DNA from: Acytostelium subglobosum LB1
Taxonomy: Eukaryota > Evosea > Eumycetozoa > Acytosteliales > Acytosteliaceae
Direction of reading: 5' to 3'
NCBI RefSeq assembly: GCF_000787575.1
Contig: NW_012236518.1
Location: 62,001 to 126,000, forward strand
Length of the DNA: 64,000 nucleotides
The position numbers and the translations under genes are program-made. Positions 55,245-64,000 of this stretch are shown in pieces. The notes under the pieces were generated by a model. It worked only from the letters and a program-made list of their open reading frames with translations, had not been told where the DNA came from and made no database searches. Position 1 is the first letter of the stretch; each line of letters begins with the position of its first letter.

Positions 55245-56513
55245 ATGAACTTTATGATGAGGTTGGTTCATTTAATCAGAAAATCATCAAACTTACTATC
55301 ATCATCATCATCTCCATCATCATCATCATCTATATTGACAACTTCGGAATCTGATACGGATAAAATGAGTGCCTCAGCCAAGAGGGTCGTTAGAAGTGTT
55401 GTATTGAGTCCACCTACCAGAAATGGCACTGGCACTGGTATTGGAAATAGTGGAAGGCACGCACAACCTACCCAACACCAACACCAGCATCATCAACAAC
55501 ACCAGGGCAACAACAATAACAACAACGGCAGTGGCAGTGGCAGTGGTAGTATTAGAGTAGTGAATTATAGACGTCATTATCATCATAACAATCATCATAA
55601 TAATCATAACCAACATCATAATCACAATCATAATCAAAACCATCACAACAATCATCACGATTCATCCTCGTCCATTGTCCATACTACGCCTAGGAGGAAG
55701 AGGGTTTTCAAGTACTCCTATATCAAACAAAGGCCAAGAGGACGTGTTGTGAGGGCTACCTTGAGTGAGACGAATCCCACCACCGCTCTGACCCAGCATC
55801 CACAAACTACCTCTACCACGCATCAGAGGCTTGAGAATACAAACCAACAATCCCAATCACAAGCACAATCACAACATATTGCAGCAGCTCCAAAGTCCAG
55901 AGACCATCAAGAATTTGAAGAAGTGTTCCAAGAGGAAGAAGAAGACCAGGATCAAGACTACGAAGAGGAACAAGACGAGGACAACAACAACGACGACTGC
56001 GACGAAGAAGAGGAATATATAGTCAACCAATCAATGAGCACAAGGAGATCAGGCAGCACCGGTGCTCAAGCTTATAGGTCACCCTACCATCTACCAAGTC
56101 ATTCATCACACGCTCACGCTCATTCCAATCACAGCTACACCTCAACAACAACAACCACCACCACATCGACAACAATGCACACAGCGGTACTGTCAGCAAT
56201 CCAGATCAATGATCTGCAGAATAGAGAGTTGACACCAGAGGACTACAGTCTCCTATTGTTGCTGGACAACTCTGTGAAGCCACGCACGGCACCAGAGAGC
56301 ATTGTGCGCTCGTTCCCAGTGGAGCGACTGACGGACGCCCACCAACAACGCTGTCCCACCTGCATGGTGTGTCTGGTCGACTTTGAGAAAGGTGAACAAG
56401 TGACCGTCATACCCAAGTGCAAGCATGTCTTCCACACGCCATGTATCACCAACTGGCTGACCAAGTCATCCACCAAGTGTCCAATCGATGGTCTACTCTG
56501 TTATGATCAATAA
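55245..56513 (+). CDS. RING-H2 finger protein (probable E3 ubiquitin ligase)
   Basis: Single exon, 422 aa. The first 260 residues are Ser/His/Asn/Gln-rich with a long His/Asn run and an acidic EEEEDQDQDYEEEQDED stretch, so largely disordered. The end is a RING-H2 domain: CMVCLVDFEKGEQVTVIPKC, then KHVFHTPCITNWL and STKCPIDG, with Cys/His spacing for two zinc ions. The flank before it (LPVERL-like FPVERLTDAHQQRC) resembles many RING-H2 E3 ligases. It would transfer ubiquitin from an E2 to an unknown substrate. There is no transmembrane segment or PA domain. The His-rich tract may bind metal but is typical dictyostelid low complexity. Confidence 0.9.
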   Translation: MNFMMRLVHLIRKSSNLLSSSSSPSSSSSILTTSESDTDKMSASAKRVVRSVVLSPPTRNGTGTGIGNSGRHAQPTQHQHQHHQQHQGNNNNNNGSGSGSGSIRVVNYRRHYHHNNHHNNHNQHHNHNHNQNHHNNHHDSSSSIVHTTPRRKRVFKYSYIKQRPRGRVVRATLSETNPTTALTQHPQTTSTTHQRLENTNQQSQSQAQSQHIAAAPKSRDHQEFEEVFQEEEEDQDQDYEEEQDEDNNNDDCDEEEEYIVNQSMSTRRSGSTGAQAYRSPYHLPSHSSHAHAHSNHSYTSTTTTTTTSTTMHTAVLSAIQINDLQNRELTPEDYSLLLLLDNSVKPRTAPESIVRSFPVERLTDAHQQRCPTCMVCLVDFEKGEQVTVIPKCKHVFHTPCITNWLTKSSTKCPIDGLLCYDQ

Positions 56514-56967
56514 TAGGGATATAGTATAGTATATTATAGTATATGTTTATGTATATGTATATAATCAATCGATCAACCACCCTCCATGTTCCAGTCCCGA
56601 AGACTAAGAACAACCATCATCATCTCTTGTATATAGTGTAAATCAAACATTCGCGATAATAAATAATAATAATAATTCTACCTTGTGTCAACATCATCCA
56701 ACCAAAGTTGGGTTGTACTTTCAAGAGCAGGATGCTTCCAAGAGGAGTGTGTCCTGCTCACACGAACCAAACCAAATACCTTACAAGAGCAGGATGCTCC
56801 CAGAATGTGGGTAACGTTGATCAAGTTTGACGACTCGTTCGTTCGGTCGTTTTCACAATTAAAGTTGAGATTTGATTTCATTATTTCTATCTCTATTCAC
56901 TCACTCACTCATTTAATCATTCATTTACATTCACTGATCACTTATACATATACATATATTAATAATA
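56514..56967. other. Spacer with a short direct repeat and hairpin
   Basis: Holds two AAGAGCAGGATGCT-type copies at about 56716-56733 and 56782-56799 with TCCTGCTC between them, forming a potential hairpin. Otherwise AT-rich. Confidence 0.6.
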
Positions 56968-59025
56968 ATGGATAGAAAGAAACTTTCAGTTGGTACCAAG
57001 TCACATGCCACATCGAACAGTGGCAGGAAGTTGGTTGGTGCACCCAAGCCAGCCGCTGTTGTTCAAAAGCAGACTGCTGCTGTTGTAACAAAGTCATCAC
57101 AAACCAATGGAAACAACAAGAAGCAACCACAACAGAAGAAGAAGATTATTGAGGAGGTTGAAGAGGAGGAGGATGACGAGGAGTTGGCACTCGATGATGA
57201 TGAAGAGCTATCACTCGATGGTGAGGATGAGCTCGATCTCGATGACGAAGACGAAGATATAGTCGATCATCCAAATCTTACAAAGAAGAAGTATGTTTGA
57301 TTGATCGATCAATCGATTCAAATTAACAACGAACTAACAATCATTCAATCAATCAAATATTAAAGTTTGTTGGATAGTGATGACGAGGATGAAGAACTAG
57401 TTGTGAAGAGTGGAGATTTGAACTCAAAGACAAAGGCATTCTCAGATAGCAACAAGTCATGGCTGAAAGTTAGAGGTGATGGCGATGATGAGGATGACGA
57501 GGATGATGAGGAGAACGATGGCGAGGACGAAGAGGATGATGAGGATGAGGAGGGATTGACAGCATTCGAGAAGAAGAGCAAGGCTCTCCAGAAGAAGAGA
57601 AAGCAGATGGAGGAGGAGAATCAAAAGGAGATGATCCATGGCGAGTTTGGCGATGAGGATCGTCTGGTCCTGCCATCGGGCCAGGAGATCAAGAAGGAGA
57701 ACATATTTGGTGTCGACCTCCAGGAGGTGTACCAGCGTGTCAAGGACGTGATCAAGACTCTGGAGAACTTCACCAAGGAGCGCGACCCCGAGATCACGCG
57801 TCCACAGTACATGACACGTCTGCGCGACGATCTCGCCACCTACTTTGGCTACTCTGCATGGCTCATCGACGTCTTCCTCAAGATCTTTGCCGTGGGCGAG
57901 TGTCTCGAGTTCCTCGAGGCCAACGAGCAGCAGCGTCCGCTCACCATCCGCACCAACACCCTCAAGACCAAGAGAAAGGACCTTGCCGATGTGCTCGGCA
58001 CCAGAGGAGTGCATCTCGAGGCAATCAAGTGGAGCCAAGTCGGCCTGACCGTCTTTGACTCGCAGGTGGCTATTGGTGCCACCCCCGAGTACCTTGCCGG
58101 CCACTACATCCAACAGTCGGCCTCTTCCTTCCTGCCAGTGATTGCCCTCGAGCCCCAACCCGAGGAGCGTGTGCTGGACATGTGCGCATCACCCGGTGGC
58201 AAGACCACCTACATCGCTTCGCTCATGAAGAACACCGGAGTGTTGGTGGCCAACGACATCAACAAGGATCGTATGAAGTCACTGGTGGCCAACATTCATC
58301 GTCTAGGCGTTCGCAACGCCATCGTCTCCAACCTGGATGGCCGCGAGTACCCCAGCCGCATGGGAGGCTTTGACCGCTGTCTGGTGGACGCGCCCTGCGT
58401 CGGCCTGGGCGTCATTTCCAAGGACCCCCAGATCAAGATGAGCAAGAGCGAGAAGGACGTCACCATCTGCACGCACATCCAGAAGGAACTGTTGCTGCAC
58501 GCCATCGACTCAGTGGACGCCGGCTCCAAGACGGGCGGCATCATCGTCTACTCGACCTGTTCGCTCACGGTCGAGGAGAACGAGGCCGTCGTCGACTATG
58601 CTCTAAAGAAGCGCAACGTGCAGTTGGTGGACACCAACATTGAGTTTGGCGTGCAAGGCTTCACCAACTACCGTGAGCAGCGATTCAACCCAACACTGAT
58701 CCTCACCAAGCGATTCTATCCACATACACACAACATGGACGGTTTCTACGTTGCCAAGTTCAAGAAGTTGTCCAACGATATTCCAGTTTCAAACGCCAAT
58801 GACAACAATGAGAATGAGAATGCATCATCATCAGATAGTGGAAAGAGTAACAAGAAGCAGAAACTTACAAACAACAACAATAACAAGCCAAACAACAACA
58901 AATCAAACAACACCAACACCAACAACAACAATAACAAGCCAAATAAGAAGTCAACAAGCCACAACAGATATAAGAAGACTGCTGATCCAAAGCCAAAGAG
59001 CAACAACAAACAGAAGAAGAAGTAA
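56968..59025 (+). CDS. nop2: Nop2/NSUN1-family rRNA cytosine-5 methyltransferase
   Basis: Exons 56968-57290 and 57366-59025, phase 2 join, 660 aa. The N-terminal about 230 residues alternate basic and highly acidic runs (DDDEELSLDGEDELDLDD). The catalytic core has the SAM motif VLDMCASPGGKTTYIASLM, DRCLVDAPCVGLGVISKDP (motif IV with one cysteine) and IIVYSTCSLTVEENE (motif VI TC motif with the second cysteine), the two-cysteine pattern of RNA m5C methyltransferases. FNPTLILTKRFYPHTHNMDGFYVAKFKK ends the fold, in Nop2 style. In yeast and animals Nop2 methylates 25S/28S rRNA in the nucleolus and is needed for large subunit assembly. The C-terminus is a Lys/Asn-rich tail. Motif IV in the usual family reads DAPCSGTGV; here DAPCVGLGV. 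Confidence 0.93.
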
Positions 59026-59408
59026 TACAACTATAATAAACAATAAATACTATAGTATACTCCAATCACAAATGTTATCAATCAATCAATCAATGTTCAA
59101 CCAAAAGGCAAATACCATGACCAGTGGGTTCTGTCGGTCGCTTGGGGAGGACACTGTTCATCTAAAATCATGTTTCTGTGAATGATTAGATATCTGATGA
59201 CAGACTTCTCAAAGGAAGAGTTCTTCAAGGCTCATCGTCGCTCAACTCAAATGTTTGTCCAAGGACAAGTTGTCAACATTTATTCATTCAATCAATCGAT
59301 CATAGTACATCAAGTACATATATTTATTATTTCATGTTATTTGGTTGACAATCAACAATCAGATCCAAAGCAGATTTAAATCTTAAAAGGGAGACCCTTC
59401 GATTTGAA
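59026..59408. other. Spacer with a doubtful coding fragment
   Basis: A short plus-strand frame at about 59182-59300 reads MTDFSKEEFFKAHRRSTQMF, protein-like but without recognisable continuation. It may be a gene remnant; the rest is AT-rich leader for the PAK gene. Confidence 0.35.
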
Positions 59409-62400
59409 ATGGCCCGTAAGTATCACCTGACGACACCACAGTCACAACATCACCCAACGATTCTTTGAATGAATGTGTTTAGTTTGTCGGATTGAATTAT
59501 TTAATTGTATTTGAAACACTTCTATTATTCATTCATTGTATTATTAGTTAACTAACTATTTCTAAAGCAACCAATAATTCATCACTTAAACAAAGATTCG
59601 AACAGTTCTTGAATCTAAACAGAAGTAGTGGATCGCATAATAGACAACAACAACAACAACAGCAACAACAAGAGGCAGCAGAATCTGAAGAGAGAATAAG
59701 GAAAGGTATGACCCATCATCATCATCATCAACATACAACAACAACTTTGTTGTTACTCATGAATTTCATAGTCTGGTCAATGATCATCCATCCTTGATTG
59801 AATGATCATTCATTCATTCATTCACCATCGTCATCTAAACATCCAACACACACACACATAACTTATGTATCTCATTAATCAATCAATGATTACATCATGT
59901 TCGTATCGTCCACGATGTGTGTATGTGTTTGATCCGATCATGATCAACAACCCCATCACCACTACCACGATGTTGAGTGAGCCAGTGGATAGATGTTGAA
60001 TCGATGTGTGTGATCCAACAACACCCCCCTCCCGCCAACACTCTCTTACTCTCTCACTCTTTCACTCTCTCTATCTCTATCTATAACAAACAAACAAACA
60101 AACAACATTATTATAATTTATAAAAGGACCATCAATCAACATCTCCTTCATCTCCTTCATCAACTTCATCACAATATATAAATACACGATCCTAACAATC
60201 TGCACAACTCCTGTTCATTCGACCATTGACCAACGACAGAGAAGAAAAGGTTTCTAGCAAGAGGTAGCCAATAAGTCTGTCATTGGACTGTCTTACAAAG
60301 CATCACCTAGCAAAGATAAAGACAAAGACAGTAGCAACAACAATAACGATACAATCAGCAAGAAGAAACGTCCAATATCATTCACCACATCAACAACTCG
60401 TCATTCATTCTCACCAGAGATAAAGGTAGAAGAGATAAAGGTGTCATACTCACCGCCTATAATGTCGTCCACTCAAACGACCAATGGCCACGACTCTGGC
60501 CAGCCAGCGCCAGCGCCAGCCAAGTTCACAATCGATGAGAACGAAGCAGACAATGAACCGCTGGAGCTGGATCCAAACTCACCATGGGACGTCAACAGAG
60601 AGAGAGTGGTCAAGCTCATCTATCGCATGCGTAACAATCTGACAATTGATGGCATTCGCAACGTGCTCGATCAGCTGCATCACGCCATGGCCATGCCCAC
60701 TGACGACTCCTCAAAACCAGCGAGCATCGTCGCTACGCCCACCATTGCCACTCCGGACAATGCCAGCGAGGACGACGAGAAGGAGATCGAGCAAATGAGA
60801 AGATTGCGAGAGATCCAGAGACTCAAGGAGGAGGAAGACGAGAATGATGAGCGCATTGCTCAGGATCTGGCAAGGAGGAGACGCGAAGAGGAGGAGAGAA
60901 TCAAGCGTGAGGAAGAGGAAGAGGAAGAGGAGCAACGCGCACATTTGGCAAGACTGCGTGAGATCGAGCGATTGAAGCAGATCGAGATTGAAGAGGCTGA
61001 GGAGCTTCAGCGTCTGGCCGCCAGCAATAACCAGGGCTCATTCTCAAACCTGTCATCCACCACATCCAACTCGAGTTCGGTGTCACCGCGCTCCAACTCT
61101 TGGCGCGCCAGCAGCGAGAAGAAGTCGAGCGCATCTCCTGACGCCCTCCCCGCGCCACAGGTCGTGGTACCAGCCGTCTCTTCCAATGGCAACTCCACAT
61201 CCGAGAGGAACAGAAGTCAGACAATGGCCACCACGCCACAAGAGTCATCACCCAAGGTGACACGATCACAGAGTGGCAGCAACCTGTCAGTGATGTCATT
61301 GCCGTCACCACCACCCAACCCGCAACGTCTGGGTACATCGACCTCTGCACTGAATATCATTTCAGCCTCGCCAGACAGCGTTGTCACATCGCCCGCCGTC
61401 GCCAACTCACCGCGCCGCAAGGAGTCGCTGAGCGCACCAGACAACAGCAAGAAAAAGATGTCCGTGTCGCTCGATAAGTTGGTGTCGCCATCGTCCTCTG
61501 ACAAAGAGAAGGGCAAGGGCGAGGTGAAGGAGTCATTCTTCAACAAGCTGTTCTCGAGCAGAGGCCAGAAAGCCAAGAAGCGTCTTTCCCCAAAGGTTGG
61601 CATTCCCTTCAATGTCAAGCATGACGTGCACGTCAACTTCAATGTGGAGACAGGCTTTGAGGGTCTGCCCAAGGAGTGGGAGGTGCTGATCAAGTCCAAC
61701 TTCCAGGAGAGCGAGGTCATGGAGAAGCCCGAAGACGTGCTCAACGTTGTCAAGTTCCATGCACAGTACAACAACCTGGACGGTGGCCCCAATGGCCAGC
61801 ACTCAGTGCCACCACCCCAGCAGACCCCGGTGCCTCTCGAGAATGAGACGCCCGTGACGCTCAACGAGCTTATCAGTCTGGAGGACCCCAAGAAGATATA
61901 CAGCAGCATCAACAAGATTGGCGAGGGTGGTGCCGGCGAGGTGTTTGAGGCCGTAAGCTCACGCAACAATCAAACGATTGCCATCAAGAAGATGAAGCTC
62001 AAGGCGCAGAACCTCAAGACGGTAATCAACGAGATTGGCATGATGAAGAACTCCAACCATCTCAACATTGTACAGTACATCGACAGCTACATCGTGGCGG
62101 ACGAGCTCTGGGTGGCCATGGAGTACATGGGTGGCGGCTGTCTCACCGAAGTGCTCGACCAGTACAGCGAGATTCAGCTCACCGAGAACCAGATTGCATT
62201 CGTCGTGCACGAGGTCCTCAAGGGTCTGGCCTACATCCACAAGTTCAACCGCATCCATCGTGACATCAAATCCGACAACATCCTAATCGGATGCAATGGA
62301 GACATCAAGCTTGCCGACTTTGGATACGCCGCTCAATTGACTCAGAACAAGCAGACAAGAAACTCTGTTGTTGGTACACCATATTGGATGGCACCTGTAT

Positions 62401-62898
62401 GTGTTTGATCGATTGACGTACCTGCTTGCACCCGCCCCACATACTTACCAATCTTACGACAACAGGAATTGATCAAAGGTAATAACTATGACTTCAAGGT
62501 GGATATTTGGAGTTTGGGCATTTTGACAAGAGAGATGGCAGAGGGCGAGCCTCCCTATTTGGAGTTCCCTCCACTGAGAGCACTGTTCTTGTTGACAACA
62601 CAAGGTCTACCACCCATCAGAGACTCATACAAGTGGTCCAAGGAGTTTAATGATTTCCTGAGCAAGACACTTGAGAAGGATACTGCTAACAGACCATCAG
62701 CAAGCGAATTGTTGAATGTAAGTTATAATCCTTTTGTCAACTCACTCAAATGTGATCACGTGACTAACACCTTACCTACCCACCAATTAGCACCCATTCC
62801 TCAAGAAGGCATGCTCCAGCACACAATTCTACAAAGCAGTTGAGGCAGCCAAGGTTGCCAAGGATAACCAAATCCATCAATTGAACAACTTCTCATAA
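59409..62898 (+). CDS. PAK-family (Ste20) kinase with CRIB domain
   Basis: Five exons (59409-59415, 59568-59705, 60262-62396, 62466-62717, 62791-62898) join in phase to 879 aa. Exon 1 is only seven bases (ATG plus GCC C) and intron 2 is unusually long, about 556 bases. The N-terminal half is Ser/Lys/Gln-rich with a charged coiled-coil tract (EEEERIKREEEEEEEEQ). The CRIB/PBD is VGIPFNVKHDVHVNF near residue 500, the Rac/Cdc42-binding element. The kinase domain follows: GEGGAGEVF glycine loop, AIKKMK lysine, HRDIKSDNIL, DFGYAAQL, GTPYWMAPE (split by intron 3), with the PAK/Ste20 subfamily signature. Such kinases act downstream of Rac in actin and myosin control. Several dictyostelid PAKs exist; I do not choose one. 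The long intron 2 is the weakest join; a separate upstream gene is the alternative. Confidence 0.88.
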
Positions 62899-63312
62899 CA
62901 AATATTAGTACAATCAATCATTCAAATAGTTTGGTCATTCACTCACTCAGTCAATTCGATCGATCATCCATCCATCCAGTCATTCCAATCAATCACAATG
63001 GATGGAATTCTGTGAGACGAATGTCATGTATGTAAACATATAATAATAACAACATTGTATTTGTGTGTAAATGGTGTACCAGTCCATCAATCTGGCACAA
63101 GCAACAAATGGTTATTTATTTAAATATTTGAATTTAAATTTTAACGGTTTGGTTTGTGCAACAGAAATAATAATTGAAAGGGGTGATTGTTCACACCAGT
63201 TAGAATGTGTGTATGTTTGCAATCAATCATTGTTGAGATATAGATAGATATATAAATAATATAGAGAGATTACTTACCTCACTCTCTTACAACAACAAAC
63301 AACACTATAATA
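62899..63312. other. Spacer between PAK kinase and the last gene
   Basis: AT-rich with CAATCAATC and ATAT runs. It holds the presumed PAK 3' UTR and the leader of the next gene. No other gene was seen. Confidence 0.6.
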
Positions 63313-64000
63313 ATGTCTAAAACCAAGAAAGATACAATCAAATCAATCATTTCAGAAGTCGAGGAGGATAATGACGATGTCTTTGATTCTGATGATGTCC
63401 CGTCGTCGGTAAAGGGATCAACAACCACAACAACAACAACAACAGCAACAACAAAAACTACTAGTAATGGCAATGGCAAGAGTGGGATAATCAATAGTGC
63501 CAAGAAGAAACCAGCTTCAGTACCGCCACCTACTATGTCAAAGAAGAGAGATGCCAAGGAGGTTGTAGATGCCCTGGATCAAAGAGAACAACAACAAAAG
63601 AAGATGAAAGTTACAAGGAGACAGCAACAGCCATCTGAAGATGATGATGAGGATGAGGACGAGGAAGAGGTCGAAGATAATAAGAAACGTGAAAACAGAG
63701 CAACTACAACGTCAGAGTGGATTAAGAAGAATCCAGTGAGGGGCGCCAAGCAAGTGGAGGAGGAAGATGATGAAGAGGATGATGAGGAGGAACATGTTCA
63801 GAGGTACACGAATCGAGTTCCCAGAACTATAACGACGCCAACTAAACAAATTGGCAAGAATAAGGTGACAAAGAAGATGACGGAGGATGAAGATGAAGAT
63901 GAGGAGGATGAGAACAACAACAATAACAATAACAACAACACAAAGTCCTCGTCCGTGAATCATTTGGCTGCTACTGGAAAAAAGACACCAACAAAGAAAT
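63313..64000 (+). CDS. Acidic/basic low-complexity nuclear-type protein, truncated by window end
   Basis: An open frame starts at ATG 63313 and stays open to the last base, at least 229 residues. The sequence MSKTKKDTIKSIISEVEEDN alternates Lys-rich, acidic (EDDDEDEDEEEVED) and Asn/Thr-rich runs. The KKXK and acidic pattern resembles the disordered N-terminal region of nuclear proteins such as replication factor C subunit 1, topoisomerases or chromatin factors, but no diagnostic domain is reached within the window. The true gene continues beyond 64000. Start chosen because it follows an in-frame AT-rich leader without an upstream in-frame ATG. Confidence 0.7.
   Translation, partial: MSKTKKDTIKSIISEVEEDNDDVFDSDDVPSSVKGSTTTTTTTTATTKTTSNGNGKSGIINSAKKKPASVPPPTMSKKRDAKEVVDALDQREQQQKKMKVTRRQQQPSEDDDEDEDEEEVEDNKKRENRATTTSEWIKKNPVRGAKQVEEEDDEEDDEEEHVQRYTNRVPRTITTPTKQIGKNKVTKKMTEDEDEDEEDENNNNNNNNNTKSSSVNHLAATGKKTPTKK

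Noticed and set aside
57457-58158. 233-codon minus-strand frame opposite Nop2
   Set aside because: Leu-rich mirror image of acidic codons in Nop2; no independent support.

Overview
The window is nuclear DNA of a dictyostelid social amoeba. The evidence is F-box/FNIP-repeat proteins, short AT-rich GT-AG introns full of CAATCAATC or CACTCACTC runs, long polyN/polyQ/polyT/polyS tracts, a B-box/kelch protein, a large NDR kinase and a PAK-type Ste20 kinase. Conserved coding regions often end codons in C or G. The spacers are AT-rich but less extreme than in Dictyostelium discoideum, so another dictyostelid is likely; the species cannot be fixed by reading alone. No tRNA, rRNA or CRISPR array was seen, and no LTR-type or other virus-derived element was recognised.

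Layout. 1-14 kb: malonyl-CoA/acyl-CoA synthetase (+), a long low-complexity leader and an NDR-class kinase (+), 3-hydroxybutyrate dehydrogenase (-), cytochrome c1 (+), the ubiquitin E2 variant Uev1/Mms2 (-) and a malate dehydrogenase with a presequence-like leader (+). 14-22 kb: a divergent G-alpha subunit, ribosomal protein S15a (uS8), a decayed multi-exon coding region, a beta-propeller-like protein and an FNIP-repeat protein (all +). 22-32 kb: secreted purple acid phosphatase with a Ser/Thr-rich tail (-), a secreted protein of unknown function (+), a RapGAP (+), a B-box/kelch protein (+) and a GNAT acetyltransferase (-). 32-40 kb: a head-to-tail array of five F-box/FNIP paralogues on the minus strand, three intact and two damaged. 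40-53 kb: a small inverted-repeat element, a membrane protein with a duplicated N-terminal module, an orphan two-exon coding segment, TFIIE-beta, an RCC1-repeat protein ending in a profilin domain, a secreted GMC oxidoreductase (-), a TBC RabGAP, a secreted beta-hexosaminidase and an unrecognised alpha-helical protein. 53-64 kb: a Pro/Gln-rich protein (one ambiguous base at 54064), a RING-H2 protein, the nucleolar rRNA methyltransferase Nop2, a PAK kinase and the start of an acidic/basic low-complexity protein running off the window.

Functional links. Several genes act in small-GTPase or cytoskeletal signalling (G-alpha, RapGAP, TBC RabGAP, PAK with CRIB, NDR kinase, RCC1-profilin), but there is no operon-like logic and neighbours look independent. 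Mitochondrial metabolism is represented by four genes in the first 14 kb (ACSF3-like, HBDH, CYC1, MDH). Exon boundaries were placed by GT-AG signals plus reading-phase agreement; starts are the first ATG that gives a sensible N-terminus unless stated.

The observations most worth following are the RCC1-profilin fusion, a recurrent palindrome (TGGAA-N3-TTCCA type) inside many introns, a dispersed ~100 bp intergenic repeat found twice, the inverted-repeat element at 40.3 kb, and the birth-and-death pattern in the FNIP array.
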